Positions 33,991-44,356 are shown, numbered from the stretch's first letter. The stretch is DNA of 64,000 nt from Candidatus Gastranaerophilales bacterium (GCA_944327255.1 CALVHA010000009.1:1-64000); one strand, 5' to 3'. Notes: a model not told the origin generated them from the sequence alone. Numbers and translations: made by a program.

Positions 33991-34935
33991 CTAACTTTCA
34001 CCTTTCTTTAATATTGCAAATACATCACATGCTGAAGGAATTGATTTAACTGCCCCAATCCCCTTTGCCTGTAACCCTGCAGTAACACAGGCAAGCTTAG
34101 AAGCTTCAAACGGGCTACATCCATGAGTTAATCCGTACATAAAAGCGCCGTTAAAAGCATCTCCGGAACAAGTTGTATCGACAACTTCTTTTGTATAAAA
34201 CTCCGTAAAATCAATACTACCGTTATACCCAGTGTAATACCCGCACTTTTCAGAAGATTTTAAAACAACAATAGAAACTCCCATATCCCAGAGACGTTTA
34301 ATAATATTTTCTATGGAATTAAGTTCCAATATACTATGAGTATCATACTTTGTACTCATAAACAGAACATCCACATTTGATATTATTTCATGAAAATTCT
34401 CTTTAGCACTTTCAGGGGAACTAATTGCCGAAGAATAGTTCGGATCATAAGCGGTCATGACGTTATTATTTTTTGCAATTTCAAACATTCCAATCACAGC
34501 CTCTTTAGCAGAAAGAGAAAGAGATTGTGTAATGCCGCTTGCATAAACAATCCCAGCATTCAGAATATATTCTTCAGAAATATCATCGATTGAAAGTTTA
34601 GACGGGGCAGTCTTTTTTCTATAATAAGCAAATTCTTTACTGCCATTCACTGGTTGAGAAATAAAATAAATTCCGTTAGGTTCATCTGAAATTTTAACTT
34701 GGGAAATATCTAATCCTTCTTCCGCCCAACTTTGCATAAGAAAATCTTTAAAAGCATCATTTCCAACACGAGTGATAAATCCGACTTTAGCTCCTAGCCT
34801 TAAGGCCGTAATAGCAGAGACAAGAGCATCACCTCCATAGTACTTATAAAAGCATTTTGTATCACTTAATTTAGCATCGCTTGACAGTTCAATTAAGCTT
34901 TCACCTAACGTAATAATATCAAATTTTTCTGCCAT
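33991..34935 (-). CDS. kdgK: PfkB-family sugar kinase, probably 2-dehydro-3-deoxygluconate kinase
   Basis: 314 residues. The PfkB fold is shown by GGDALVSAITALRLGAKVGFITRVGND and the catalytic loop DTTCSGDAFNGAFMYGL, where the usual GA is CS but the catalytic Asp is kept. YYRKKTAPSKL resembles KDG kinases. Phosphorylation of KDG gives KDPG, the substrate of the neighbouring aldolase (1 bp gap), which supports the specificity. GGGA precedes the ATG. Confidence 0.8.
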   Translation of the reverse strand: MAEKFDIITLGESLIELSSDAKLSDTKCFYKYYGGDALVSAITALRLGAKVGFITRVGNDAFKDFLMQSWAEEGLDISQVKISDEPNGIYFISQPVNGSKEFAYYRKKTAPSKLSIDDISEEYILNAGIVYASGITQSLSLSAKEAVIGMFEIAKNNNVMTAYDPNYSSAISSPESAKENFHEIISNVDVLFMSTKYDTHSILELNSIENIIKRLWDMGVSIVVLKSSEKCGYYTGYNGSIDFTEFYTKEVVDTTCSGDAFNGAFMYGLTHGCSPFEASKLACVTAGLQAKGIGAVKSIPSACDVFAILKKGES

Positions 34936-34936
34936 A

Positions 34937-35545
34937 TTATCCCTTTAATTCAGTAACAATAGATTTTGCACGATTTGTAATTTCAGAATAAGAATAACCT
35001 TCGTAGAAATCTCTTCCGACACCAACGGCAACGGCCCCCGCTTTAATATATGCACTTACTTCATTAAGTTTAACATTCCCTTGTGGAAGTATTTTTAAAA
35101 ACGGCATTGGCCTTAAAATATCTTCTACATATAAAACCCCACCCATAGCGGTAACTGGATAAAGTTTTATAACAGGAACACGTGCTTTCCAAGCAGTATA
35201 TGCCTCATTAGGAGTAGAGGCTCCAGCTATAAAAGGCACCTGTCTGTCCTTAGAAATCTTCACCAGATTCATGTAAAAAATAGGAGAAGAAAGTACATCA
35301 GCACCAACACTTAATGCAGATTGAGCCTGCAAAGAAGTAATTATTCCACCTGCACATACGGTCGCAAATTTTGAAACCTCAGCTATGGCACCGTAAACTT
35401 CTGGAGATTCTACATTAATTTCAAGAATTTTTATTCCCCCATCAACAAGAGCTTTGGCTGTGTCAATTACATCCTGGGCAGACTTGCTTCTTATTATAGG
35501 AAAAACCTTTTCTTCTTCCAAAATACTAATTAAATTTTTGTTCAT
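34937..35545 (-). CDS. eda: 2-dehydro-3-deoxyphosphogluconate (KDPG) aldolase
   Basis: 202 residues. Cleaves KDPG to pyruvate and glyceraldehyde-3-phosphate. The Schiff-base lysine is Lys127 (VIKLYPV), and the catalytic Glu is Glu42 (LEINVESP). GAGAVAVGVGRDF is the phosphate-binding end. With kdgK it forms the lower Entner-Doudoroff/uronate branch; no edd is nearby. AAGGAT is upstream. Confidence 0.9.
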   Translation of the reverse strand: MNKNLISILEEEKVFPIIRSKSAQDVIDTAKALVDGGIKILEINVESPEVYGAIAEVSKFATVCAGGIITSLQAQSALSVGADVLSSPIFYMNLVKISKDRQVPFIAGASTPNEAYTAWKARVPVIKLYPVTAMGGVLYVEDILRPMPFLKILPQGNVKLNEVSAYIKAGAVAVGVGRDFYEGYSYSEITNRAKSIVTELKG

Positions 35546-35603
35546 ATTCTATCCTTTTTACAAAATTTATTATATCATAAATAAAAGAGGGATATATATA
35601 AAC

Positions 35604-37568
35604 ATGAAAATACTTAAATCAAAAGGCTTTTTTATAAAATCATTTTTCTTTTACATATTTCTGACATTTTTTGTAATCCTATTGTCATGGGCTTTTCTAG
35701 AACCTTTTGCCTATAATTTTATGGTTAAGTATTTCTCAGCTCCATCTTTAAGCGGGAGCAAAAATATAGTTATTATCGCAATAGATGATAAGTCAATTTC
35801 CTACCACAGGTGGCCATGGCCGAGAGAATATTATGGACAAATTATGGATTTTCTTCACACTTATTCAACGCCACAAGCAATAGGATTTGATGCACTTATA
35901 CAAAGTGCGGATAAAGATAACCCTGCATCCGATAAAAAATTTTATGATTATATAAATAAAATAGATAATTTAATTGTAGGCTTCAGCCCATTAGGACAAA
36001 AGGTTTTTGATGACAAAAGAGAAGAGAAGTATAATAAACAGTTTTACGAAAAATTCAAAGTAAATATTGATACCCCGTATCCTTTATACAAATACGGTAC
36101 ATATTCAAGTATTTCCGAATTTCCTCAAGATTATTTTAATGCGGTAAAAAATACCGGTTCTGTAAATGTAAGCACAAATGCCAACGGCTATCTCACATAT
36201 ATGGATCAGGTTGTAGAAGTCAACGGAAATTTTTACCCTTCACTCGGGTTAAGGATGTACATGTTTCTAAACGATGCAGATACACTTACACTTATGCCTG
36301 ATAATATAGTTGTTAACAAAACAAATTTATTTATTCCAGCGATTAGCACAAAGCAGGGCTTACAAAATTTGATAAGATTTTACAAATTTGTAAATAATAC
36401 GGAATACACACATAAAAAATATTCAGCTTCGGATGTTTTGCGCTCATACCAGAATTTAAAAGAGGGCAAAAAACCTATAATCGATCCTAAAGAATTCGAT
36501 AATAAAATTGTATTTGTCGGAGCAAACGCAAAAGCAGCTGCACTGGGGCTTGAGGATGCCCTGCCAACACCAATGCTTAATGCTCATCCTGGAGTTGACA
36601 TACAAGCTACAAATCTTGATAACCTTATAAATGGTGATTTTATGAAAATCACAGGACTAGCTCAAGATTTGGGAATTCTAATTATTATGTCCATTCTGAC
36701 ATTTATTTTAATAAGCCGCTTTTCTTTTATCATTTCACTTAGCGGAATAATAATCCTTGCAGGTTTATATCTCCTCTTTTGTATATATTGTTACAGAAGA
36801 GGAATTGCCGTTAATGTTTATACTCCAATTGCAATGCAAGCATTAACTACAATTTTCGGATACTCTTACAGATTTATACTTGAAGGCAAAAACAAAGAAA
36901 AAATTAAACAGGCGATGGGGAAATATCTGTCTCAAGATATCATGAAAAATGTTGTTCAAAATATTGATGATATAAAGCTTGGCGGGAAACGTGCAAATGT
37001 AACCGTACTTTTTGCTGACATAAGAGGATTTACCAGCATGAGTGAAAGAATGACAGCTGAAGAAGTTTCAAAAATTTTAAATGAATATTTTACGGAAATA
37101 GAACCTATAATTACGAGCTACAATGGAGTTATAAACAAATTTATCGGAGATGCGGTAATGGCAATTTTCGGAGAACCGATTCAAGATATAAACCACCCTG
37201 TTAATGCGGTAAAATGTGCATATGCAATGCTCAAAAAAGTTGATGAACTCCGAGACAAATGGCTCTTTGAAGGAAAACCTAAAATCGAAATAGGAATAGG
37301 TATTAACACAGGAGAAGCTTTCGTAGGAAATATCGGTTCAGAAAAACGTCTTGAATACACAGTAATTGGAGACACCGTAAACCTTGCAAGCAGAATTGAA
37401 AGTTACAATAAAGTTTATCACACCAATTTTCTGATAAGCAGTTCAACTTACTCACACGTAACCAACATTGCGGATGTAATAAAAATTAGCGACGTCACGA
37501 TTAGAGGGAAGTCAAAAAAAATGGATATTTTTGAAGTACTACGCATTCAGACGGGAGACAAATTATAG
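35604..37568 (+). CDS. CHASE2-domain class III adenylate/guanylate cyclase
   Basis: From ATG at 35604, 654 residues. One N-terminal membrane helix, then an extracytoplasmic CHASE2 sensor (IVIIAIDDKSISYHRWPWPREYY), then three membrane helices near 395-450, then the cyclase domain. Metal-binding Asp residues lie in LFADIRGF and KFIGDAVMAIFG. Lys in NKFIGD together with YTVIGDTVNLASR suggests adenylate specificity (class IIIb). GAGGG lies upstream. CHASE2 cyclases are frequent in Cyanobacteria. The signal sensed is unknown. An open frame extends into the divergent eda gene and was rejected as coding. Confidence 0.93.
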   Translation: MKILKSKGFFIKSFFFYIFLTFFVILLSWAFLEPFAYNFMVKYFSAPSLSGSKNIVIIAIDDKSISYHRWPWPREYYGQIMDFLHTYSTPQAIGFDALIQSADKDNPASDKKFYDYINKIDNLIVGFSPLGQKVFDDKREEKYNKQFYEKFKVNIDTPYPLYKYGTYSSISEFPQDYFNAVKNTGSVNVSTNANGYLTYMDQVVEVNGNFYPSLGLRMYMFLNDADTLTLMPDNIVVNKTNLFIPAISTKQGLQNLIRFYKFVNNTEYTHKKYSASDVLRSYQNLKEGKKPIIDPKEFDNKIVFVGANAKAAALGLEDALPTPMLNAHPGVDIQATNLDNLINGDFMKITGLAQDLGILIIMSILTFILISRFSFIISLSGIIILAGLYLLFCIYCYRRGIAVNVYTPIAMQALTTIFGYSYRFILEGKNKEKIKQAMGKYLSQDIMKNVVQNIDDIKLGGKRANVTVLFADIRGFTSMSERMTAEEVSKILNEYFTEIEPIITSYNGVINKFIGDAVMAIFGEPIQDINHPVNAVKCAYAMLKKVDELRDKWLFEGKPKIEIGIGINTGEAFVGNIGSEKRLEYTVIGDTVNLASRIESYNKVYHTNFLISSSTYSHVTNIADVIKISDVTIRGKSKKMDIFEVLRIQTGDKL

Positions 37569-37654
37569 ACGGGAATGAAAATCCTCTTGTAATTATTTTA
37601 TGTCCCTATTATAATTATACCAATAGTACGAATATAAATAGGGGATTTTAAACT

Positions 37655-39181
37655 ATGACAAAGAGAGTATTATTGTGTATCATGGACGGTTGGGGAATCA
37701 GTACCAGTCATCCTGAATTTGATGCAACTAAACTTGCACACGCTGAAAATGTTAACAGATTAGAAAAAGAATATCCGTCTATTTCAATCCATGCAGACGG
37801 AGAATATGTAGGTCTTCCTGCTGGTCAGATGGGAAACAGCGAGGTAGGGCACTTAAACCTTGGTGCAGGAAGAATTGTTTATCAGGATTTATCAAGAATT
37901 AATAATGCAATTAAAGATGGCTCTTTCTTCAAAAATGAAAGATTTCTGATGGCAATGAACCATGCTAAAGAAAACAATTCAGCACTTCATATTTTCGGTC
38001 TTGTATCTACAGGAGGGGTTCACTCTTCTTTAGAGCATTTGCTTGCTCTAATTAAAATGGCCGCGGATGAAGGCTTAACTAAAGTGTATGTACACGCATT
38101 TCTTGACGGTCGTGATACCCCACCTCAGAGTGCATGCACTTTCCTTGAAAAGGTTGAAGCAGAATTAAAAAAATATAACCTGCCTCCTGTTGCAACAATT
38201 ATTGGAAGATACTACATCATGGACAGAGATAATCGTTGGGAACGTGTTGAAAAAGGTTATAATGCACTTTTGTTCGGAGAAGGAGAAAAGGCTTCATCTG
38301 CCTGTGAAGGAGTTAAAGAATCTTATGCAAGAGGAGATAACGATGAATTCGTTCTTCCAACCGTAATCGGCGGCGAAGAAAGCAGAATTCATGATAATGA
38401 TTCTATAATCTTCATTAATTTCCGACCTGACAGAGCAAGAGAAATTTCTAAAGCCATTAACTTTAAAGATTTTGACGGATTTGAAAGGAAAAAAGTATTA
38501 AACAATATTTGCTATATAACAATGACAAGCTACAATGAAGATTTTACCTTCCCTGTAGCATTTCCGAAAGAACATCTTGTCAATATTCTCGGAGATGTTT
38601 TGGAAGCTAACGGGATTCAACAGTTCAGAACTGCTGAAACAGAAAAATACGCTCACGTTACATTCTTCTTTAATGGAGGTATAGATGAACCTCAAGCACA
38701 CGAAACAAGAGTCTTGGTTCCTTCTCCGAAAGTTGCAACTTATGATTTACAACCTGAGATGAGCGCACCGGAAGTTTGCAAAAATGTACTTGACGCTATT
38801 AAAAAGCCGGAATATCAATTTATTCTTGTAAATTTTGCAAACCCTGATATGGTAGGCCACACAGGTGTTATTGATGCTGCGACAAAAGCTTGTCACGTTG
38901 TTGATGAATGCGTCGGAAAAATTGCAAAAGCCTGTAAAGAAAATAATATTATTATGCTTCTGACAGCGGATCACGGAAACTCCGAAGTTATGGTTAATGC
39001 TGAAACCGGGAAGCCTCAAACAGCTCATACGACAAATAAAGTTCCGTTTGTACTGATTAATGCACCGGAAAATATAAAGCTTAAAGATGATGGCGCTTTG
39101 TGTAATATTGCGCCTACAGTACTTCAGCTGCTCGGTATTCAAAAACCAGCGGAGATGACAGGCGAATCGCTAATTAAGTAA
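37655..39181 (+). CDS. gpmI: 2,3-bisphosphoglycerate-independent phosphoglycerate mutase
   Basis: Glycolytic enzyme, 508 residues, Mn-dependent. The phosphoserine nucleophile is Ser62 in GNSEVGHLNLGAGR. Metal ligands lie in the N-terminal MDGWG and the C-terminal TADHGNSE and AHTTN. Single gene with its own terminator. AGGGGA precedes the ATG. Confidence 0.98.
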   Translation: MTKRVLLCIMDGWGISTSHPEFDATKLAHAENVNRLEKEYPSISIHADGEYVGLPAGQMGNSEVGHLNLGAGRIVYQDLSRINNAIKDGSFFKNERFLMAMNHAKENNSALHIFGLVSTGGVHSSLEHLLALIKMAADEGLTKVYVHAFLDGRDTPPQSACTFLEKVEAELKKYNLPPVATIIGRYYIMDRDNRWERVEKGYNALLFGEGEKASSACEGVKESYARGDNDEFVLPTVIGGEESRIHDNDSIIFINFRPDRAREISKAINFKDFDGFERKKVLNNICYITMTSYNEDFTFPVAFPKEHLVNILGDVLEANGIQQFRTAETEKYAHVTFFFNGGIDEPQAHETRVLVPSPKVATYDLQPEMSAPEVCKNVLDAIKKPEYQFILVNFANPDMVGHTGVIDAATKACHVVDECVGKIAKACKENNIIMLLTADHGNSEVMVNAETGKPQTAHTTNKVPFVLINAPENIKLKDDGALCNIAPTVLQLLGIQKPAEMTGESLIK

Positions 39182-39187
39182 TTTTAT

Positions 39188-39213
39188 GCTGACGGCTTTT
39201 GCCGTCAGCTTTT
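39188..39213 (+). terminator. terminator after gpmI
   Basis: GCTGACGGC, loop TTTT, GCCGTCAGC, T run. It separates gpmI from the helicase gene. Confidence 0.95.
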
Positions 39214-39235
39214 ATAAGAAAGAGAAAAAAGATTT

Positions 39236-42205
39236 ATGACAACAGAAAATGCTTTAAATATAGATTTTTCAATTAAAAAAAATGATGTGGATGAATTATT
39301 TTTTAACCTATCGGAAAATCCTGAAGGATTTAAAAATAAAGATTTCCGTTATACTTTAAGTTTGATATATCAAACAATTGAAGATGAATTTAAGGACGTT
39401 TTTCTTAGCCCGCACTCTCCTGCGAGAAATACAAACTTTTTTCTTGTGAATGAGGGCGGAAAGTTATCTTTTTTTATTACACCTACAAATAATTTTGAAT
39501 ATTATCTTAAATCAAAAGGTTCACTCTTCCGTTTCCGTTCTCAGGTTATGGGTGAACATGTCGGATATGCGATGAATCTTGATCTGGTTATGGATTATTT
39601 TGGCGGATTCGGCGAAGTTGTTGATATGGATTCTCTTACTCCAACTTTTATCTATATGAATTCGCTAGCCCATTTCGTTATGAAGCTTATCGAAAAACTA
39701 TACTTCATCCCTGTTGTCAAAACGAAAGGCTCCATGTTCAAAATAGTTTATGAACCAATTATTCCCAATCAACAGGTTGCAAGAATAATTAACCAGTTTG
39801 AAGAAAATATTCCGGAAAACCTATTTATTAAAGGAGAAAAACCTAATAACTTTGTGAAAGATTTTGTTCATAATTATATGAACTACGTTATTTATAAGTT
39901 TTTAGGGATAAAAGCATATAAGTTTAAAGACGTAAAATCCGGGACTTATATGATAAAAGATTTGGAACAACGTTCTACCATGAGAGGGATTGAAATTGCA
40001 GAGAATTTTTCCCAGTGGTTTGATGAGCTTTATCTTGGGAAATACGATGTAATTCCTTTCTTTAAAATAGAAAAAGTTGAAGATGAATTATTCCGTCTAA
40101 AAGTGCACATTAAAAACAGAAAAACAGACGAAAGTGTTTTAATTGATGACTTATACCACGAAGAAACAATTTTTGGAGCAAACTCTTCTGATATTGCCAA
40201 AATAGTCGAAAAGCAACTAAATTATGCAATTAAATATATGCCTGAGTTGGAAGACTTATTTGAAGATGAAGACAAACTTGCTCTTGATCTTAATTTAAAT
40301 GAGGTATACAAAATTATTACACAGACTGCATATTATTTGCAAAAAGCCCAAATTGAAGTAATTTTACCGAAAGAATTGGTTAATATTGTTGTTCCGAGAG
40401 CATCAATTAATGCAAAAGTTAAAGCTTCCCGTTCACAGGATTTAGCGGATTTATTTAATAATACATCATCTTCTAAAATGTCTCTTGATGATATTCTTGA
40501 TTTTTCATATGAAATTGCAATAGGAAATGATAAAATTTCTGTTGAAGAGTTTAATAAATTGGTTGAATCAAGCAATGGCTTAATTAAGTATAAAAATAAA
40601 TATGTACTTATTGATAAAGAAGAAAGCAAAAAAATCTTTGAACAAATTGCAAAAGCTAATTTCAAATCGCTTTCAAGAATGGAATTAATTCACGCCTCTA
40701 TGTCAGGTCAGCTTGCACAGTATGATTTTGATTATGATGATGCTTACGCACGAATTATTCAAGACTTCACAAAACCTGTTGATGTTACTGCGCCTGAAAC
40801 ATTAAAAGGCGAATTACGACCTTATCAGATGACAGGATTAAAATGGCTTTGGACAAATGTCACAAAAGGTTTTGGCGTATGTATGGCAGATGATATGGGG
40901 CTCGGGAAAACCATACAGATTATCAGTTTAATACTTAAACTTAAAGAAGAAAATAAGCTTAACAAACCTGTTCTTGTAATTTGTCCGACTACACTAATGG
41001 GGAATTGGATGAAGGAGCTCCAGATGTTTGCACCTTCTCTTGATGCTGTCGTATATCACGGAACAGAAAGAAAATTAGAAGTTAATCACGATATAATTCT
41101 TACAACATACGCAATTATGAGAATAGATGTAGAAGAACTGAAAAAACACCAGTGGGGAATGGTAATTGTTGATGAAGCTCAAAATATCAAAAATCCTGAT
41201 ACAGCACAAACTCTCGCTATTAAAACATTAAAAGCAGACACAAAAGTTGCAATGACAGGGACACCTGTTGAAAACAGACTGACCGAGTTATGGAGTATTT
41301 TTGACTTCATTAATCAAGGATACCTAGGAAGTCTTAGAGAATTTCAGAAAAGCTATGCAATACCTATTGAAAGATTTAAGGAAAATTCGCGTGCAGCAAA
41401 ATTAAAAATGTCTGTTTCCCCGTTTGTTTTAAGACGTTTAAAAACAGATAAACATGTAATTTCTGACCTGCCTGAAAAGATGGTATTAAATGAATACTGT
41501 TACCTCTCAAAACCTCAAGCAGTCCTTTACGAAAAGACTTTAAACGAAATGATGGAAAAGATAAGCGAATTTTCCGGAATAAACAGACGCGGAAATATAT
41601 TCAAACTTATTACAGCTTTAAAACAAATTTGCAACCATCCTTATCAGTTCTTAAAATCTGGTGAAATGAGCAGGGAACTTTCAGGGAAAATGGATAAATG
41701 TATTTCAACTGTTGAAAGTATTCTCGAAAACGGAGAAAAGACACTCATCTTCACGCAATATAAAGAAATGGGCGACATTTTATGCAAGGTAATAAGAGAA
41801 GAATGTAACACCGAACCGTTATTTTTCCATGGTTCACTGACTGTTCCACAAAGAGAAGAATTAATTAACAAATTCCAAAATGAAGAAGAATCAAAAGTAA
41901 TGATTCTATCTTTGAAAGCTGGCGGAACAGGTTTGAACCTGACAAGCGCAACAAATGTAATCCACTATGATTTATGGTGGAATCCTGCCGTTGAAGATCA
42001 GGCAACTGACAGAACTTATCGTATCGGACAGGATAAAAATGTAATGGTTCACAGAATGATTACTCTTGGAACATTTGAAGAAAAGATTGATGAAATGCTA
42101 AAAGCGAAAAAAGAACTTGCAGACCTTGCTGTATATGAAGGCGAAAAGATTATTACAGAACTGTCGGACGAAGAAATCTACGAAATATTTACTCTTTCTG
42201 CATAA
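39236..42205 (+). CDS. SNF2-family ATPase/helicase
   Basis: 989 residues. The first ~520 form a bacterial SNF2-associated region without motifs I recognise. The RecA-like core has DDMGLGKT at 552-559, DEAQ at 646-649 and TGTPVENRLTELWS. The second lobe has LSLKAGGTGLNLT and DQATDRTYRIGQ. Such proteins remodel protein-DNA or RNA polymerase complexes. No restriction or defence partner is adjacent. The convergent neighbour begins 2 bp after its stop. Confidence 0.93.
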   Translation: MTTENALNIDFSIKKNDVDELFFNLSENPEGFKNKDFRYTLSLIYQTIEDEFKDVFLSPHSPARNTNFFLVNEGGKLSFFITPTNNFEYYLKSKGSLFRFRSQVMGEHVGYAMNLDLVMDYFGGFGEVVDMDSLTPTFIYMNSLAHFVMKLIEKLYFIPVVKTKGSMFKIVYEPIIPNQQVARIINQFEENIPENLFIKGEKPNNFVKDFVHNYMNYVIYKFLGIKAYKFKDVKSGTYMIKDLEQRSTMRGIEIAENFSQWFDELYLGKYDVIPFFKIEKVEDELFRLKVHIKNRKTDESVLIDDLYHEETIFGANSSDIAKIVEKQLNYAIKYMPELEDLFEDEDKLALDLNLNEVYKIITQTAYYLQKAQIEVILPKELVNIVVPRASINAKVKASRSQDLADLFNNTSSSKMSLDDILDFSYEIAIGNDKISVEEFNKLVESSNGLIKYKNKYVLIDKEESKKIFEQIAKANFKSLSRMELIHASMSGQLAQYDFDYDDAYARIIQDFTKPVDVTAPETLKGELRPYQMTGLKWLWTNVTKGFGVCMADDMGLGKTIQIISLILKLKEENKLNKPVLVICPTTLMGNWMKELQMFAPSLDAVVYHGTERKLEVNHDIILTTYAIMRIDVEELKKHQWGMVIVDEAQNIKNPDTAQTLAIKTLKADTKVAMTGTPVENRLTELWSIFDFINQGYLGSLREFQKSYAIPIERFKENSRAAKLKMSVSPFVLRRLKTDKHVISDLPEKMVLNEYCYLSKPQAVLYEKTLNEMMEKISEFSGINRRGNIFKLITALKQICNHPYQFLKSGEMSRELSGKMDKCISTVESILENGEKTLIFTQYKEMGDILCKVIREECNTEPLFFHGSLTVPQREELINKFQNEEESKVMILSLKAGGTGLNLTSATNVIHYDLWWNPAVEDQATDRTYRIGQDKNVMVHRMITLGTFEEKIDEMLKAKKELADLAVYEGEKIITELSDEEIYEIFTLSA

Positions 42206-42207
42206 AA

Positions 42208-42885
42208 TTATGCATTAAAGATTGACTCTTTTCGTTTTTTATTAAGCGTTGTTTGCCATTCAGATGCAATATATTTATCAATACCATTTAAAGAAGCCAG
42301 TGTCAATCCAGCAGCAGAGAAGTCTTTAAGAACAAATCCTGCTTTAGGCTTAACACTCCCGACAACGGCTCCAATAACGGCTCCTGTTCTCATACTATAT
42401 TTTATTGCACCTAAGGATAATACACTAAGTACAGCTGATTTTAATACTTCTTCTGTCATAGCTAAATTGCCGAATTCTTTTTGTGCTTCAAGGATATTTT
42501 CAGAATCAAGAACCAGTCCAACAGAACCATTTACAAGAGAAGTTTTAAGCACTGATTCTGCTTGTCTGAATGTATTTGATGATAACCGTAATTTATCTAA
42601 ACTTTTAATAGGTTTTCCATGAAATTTTTTCTCGAAAATCAGATTAGAATATTCTCTCAATTTTGCACTTTGCTCATTCCCTCTGAGATGTTTTGCCTCT
42701 TCCAATATTTTAAGAGCATCTTTATCATTTGTTGACTTTTTAAGTCGTTGGATTTTATTATAATTTACAGAGTTATTAAAAGTCTCATATATATTATTTC
42801 CTTTAAGATTTCTCCATTCAACAAACAATCTTTTAGATGGTCTATATTCTGCTATAAGTTTATTAAAAACAGCGCCAATATTCAT
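42208..42885 (-). CDS. protein of unknown function, paralogue of the upstream glycine-zipper gene
   Basis: 225 residues. The helical part with NYNKIQRLKK, KILEEAKHLRGNEQSAKLRE is related to NYNTITKLEG, ALNDAKKLRGAAQANKIKE in the next upstream gene, so both derive from a common ancestor. The C-terminal half has a hydrophobic, Gly-rich segment (AVIGAVVGSVKP). AAGGAGG is ideal as binding site. Gap to the upstream gene is 83 bp. Function unknown. Confidence 0.75.
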   Translation of the reverse strand: MNIGAVFNKLIAEYRPSKRLFVEWRNLKGNNIYETFNNSVNYNKIQRLKKSTNDKDALKILEEAKHLRGNEQSAKLREYSNLIFEKKFHGKPIKSLDKLRLSSNTFRQAESVLKTSLVNGSVGLVLDSENILEAQKEFGNLAMTEEVLKSAVLSVLSLGAIKYSMRTGAVIGAVVGSVKPKAGFVLKDFSAAGLTLASLNGIDKYIASEWQTTLNKKRKESIFNA

Positions 42886-42968
42886 AAATTAATATCCTCC
42901 TTTGAAATTTATTTTCATTATTTATTGCAGCATCAACAGATTAAATTGAGTTTTTACCTGCTAGGAGT

Positions 42969-44222
42969 TTAACGAATTCTATCCATAAATTTCTGCATCG
43001 TTTTCTGCATTGCTAAATCTTTATTTGAAGATTCTATATGACTATTTTGATTTGAAACATCCGTTACCGAAGATCCATCCTCTTCTTGCTGCGAATCAAC
43101 GTCTTGAATTATAGAAGCAATTATTTCAGGATTTTCCTGAGCCGCAGTTACAAATAATTCCTTGCTCTTTTGGAATTGTTCTTGATCAATAGGAGAAACA
43201 CCTTCGGCAGCTAATTCCTTTTCAAAAGACTGTGATATTTTTTCATCATTAGAAATTTTAGCTGCAGCATTCCGAAGTAAAGCAGTTCTTGTATCCATAT
43301 TATATTTTGATTTTAAAGCCCACAACCTTGCCTGTTCTTCATTATGTTTTTCAATTTCTGATTTTCCCATTGCATTATGAACAAGTTTCCCTGTCCCCCA
43401 ACTTATCAAACCACCAAGAATTGCGCCGGTAACTGCTCCAACAATATTTCCAACGCCCGGTAAAACAGAGCCGACAGCAGTTCCAACTGCAGCTCCCGCT
43501 TTCATCCCGGCTAAAAAGCCAACGCTTTCTGCAACAGCAACCCCAACAGACTTTGCTACTTCCTTATTTCTTGCCTTTGTTCCGCAGACAGCCTTTGTTT
43601 GGGAAAATTTATTATAATCACAGGCTACAGACATTAATGAGAATAATGCATTACCTTTTACAAATTTTGTGGCCGCTCTAAATTTTGAGGAATTTGCAGC
43701 AAGAGTTTTTAAAGCAGTATTCCCTGCTTTAATACCTGTTAATGTCTTAAATTTTCCGATATTTTTAGCCTTATAGGCATTTAATTTTGCCTGTGCAATA
43801 AGTTTTTCAGCCTCTTTAATTTTATTAGCCTGAGCGGCTCCTCGCAATTTTTTTGCATCATTCAAAGCCCATTTTGCGTCACTATAATAATCAATCCCAC
43901 TATTTGTAGAAACAGTAGGCAGCTTACCTTCAAGTTTAGTTATCGTATTATAATTAGACGCATTGCGATAAGTTTTAAATATATTTGAATCTTTAAGCTG
44001 ACGAACTTCTACTTTTTTACGAAGTTGAGCTATTTTAGAGGGCTTATTTTTAGAGAAAACACCAGCGACCTTCCCTCCGCCAAGTTGAAGCAATTCAATA
44101 CCGGCACCGAGAGCACCATTAACAACAACACCTTCCTTAAATGACATATAGTCATTGTTTGTGGCAACAGAGCTTGTTGTCAGTGCAAGTTTATATAGCG
44201 TATCAAAATTATAATTCCCCAT
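42969..44222 (-). CDS. glycine-zipper membrane-active protein of unknown function
   Basis: 417 residues. A Lys/Ala-rich helical N-terminal half precedes a long glycine-zipper hydrophobic hairpin near 230-285 (AGMKAGAAVGTAVGSVLPG, then GAVTGAILGGLISWGTG). The C-terminus is charged and ends in a Gln/Ser-rich tail. The architecture recalls pore-forming or membrane-inserting proteins, but no toxin motif or immunity gene is seen. GGAG lies upstream. A copy of the shared promoter precedes it. Confidence 0.78.
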   Translation of the reverse strand: MGNYNFDTLYKLALTTSSVATNNDYMSFKEGVVVNGALGAGIELLQLGGGKVAGVFSKNKPSKIAQLRKKVEVRQLKDSNIFKTYRNASNYNTITKLEGKLPTVSTNSGIDYYSDAKWALNDAKKLRGAAQANKIKEAEKLIAQAKLNAYKAKNIGKFKTLTGIKAGNTALKTLAANSSKFRAATKFVKGNALFSLMSVACDYNKFSQTKAVCGTKARNKEVAKSVGVAVAESVGFLAGMKAGAAVGTAVGSVLPGVGNIVGAVTGAILGGLISWGTGKLVHNAMGKSEIEKHNEEQARLWALKSKYNMDTRTALLRNAAAKISNDEKISQSFEKELAAEGVSPIDQEQFQKSKELFVTAAQENPEIIASIIQDVDSQQEEDGSSVTDVSNQNSHIESSNKDLAMQKTMQKFMDRIR

Positions 44223-44256
44223 GTTTTTCTCCAGAAAATTACTTTCCCCGTATATT

Positions 44257-44308
44257 TATATAAAAAATTTTTGGACTGAAAAAGTGCTATAATGTTACGA
44301 AATGTTAA
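44257..44308 (-). promoter_or_regulatory. shared three-box promoter, copy 5
   Basis: Minus strand TTAA/TTTAA box ending at 44305, 17 bp, GCACTT (44287-44282), 17 bp, TTTATATA (44264-44257). Confidence 0.45.
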
Positions 44309-44310
44309 AT

Positions 44311-44333
44311 CCCCGACAGTTAATCTGCCGGGG
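44311..44333 (-). terminator. hairpin after the 44357 gene, possible terminator
   Basis: CCCCGgCAG pairs with CTGtCGGGG around a short loop; only a weak ATTT follows on the minus strand. It lies 24 bp beyond the stop of the 44357-45169 gene. Confidence 0.5.
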
Positions 44334-44356
44334 AACCTTTCTCTAAATTATAGACA

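Noticed and set aside
35454..35603. Longer N-terminus of the cyclase
   Set aside because: Antisense to eda, no ribosome binding site, and the membrane helix begins after ATG 35604.
44284..44293. Extended -10 (TG-C-TATAAT) on the plus strand for a small RNA
   Set aside because: No gene or good terminator follows on that strand, and the sequence overlaps the GCACTT box of the minus-strand promoter.
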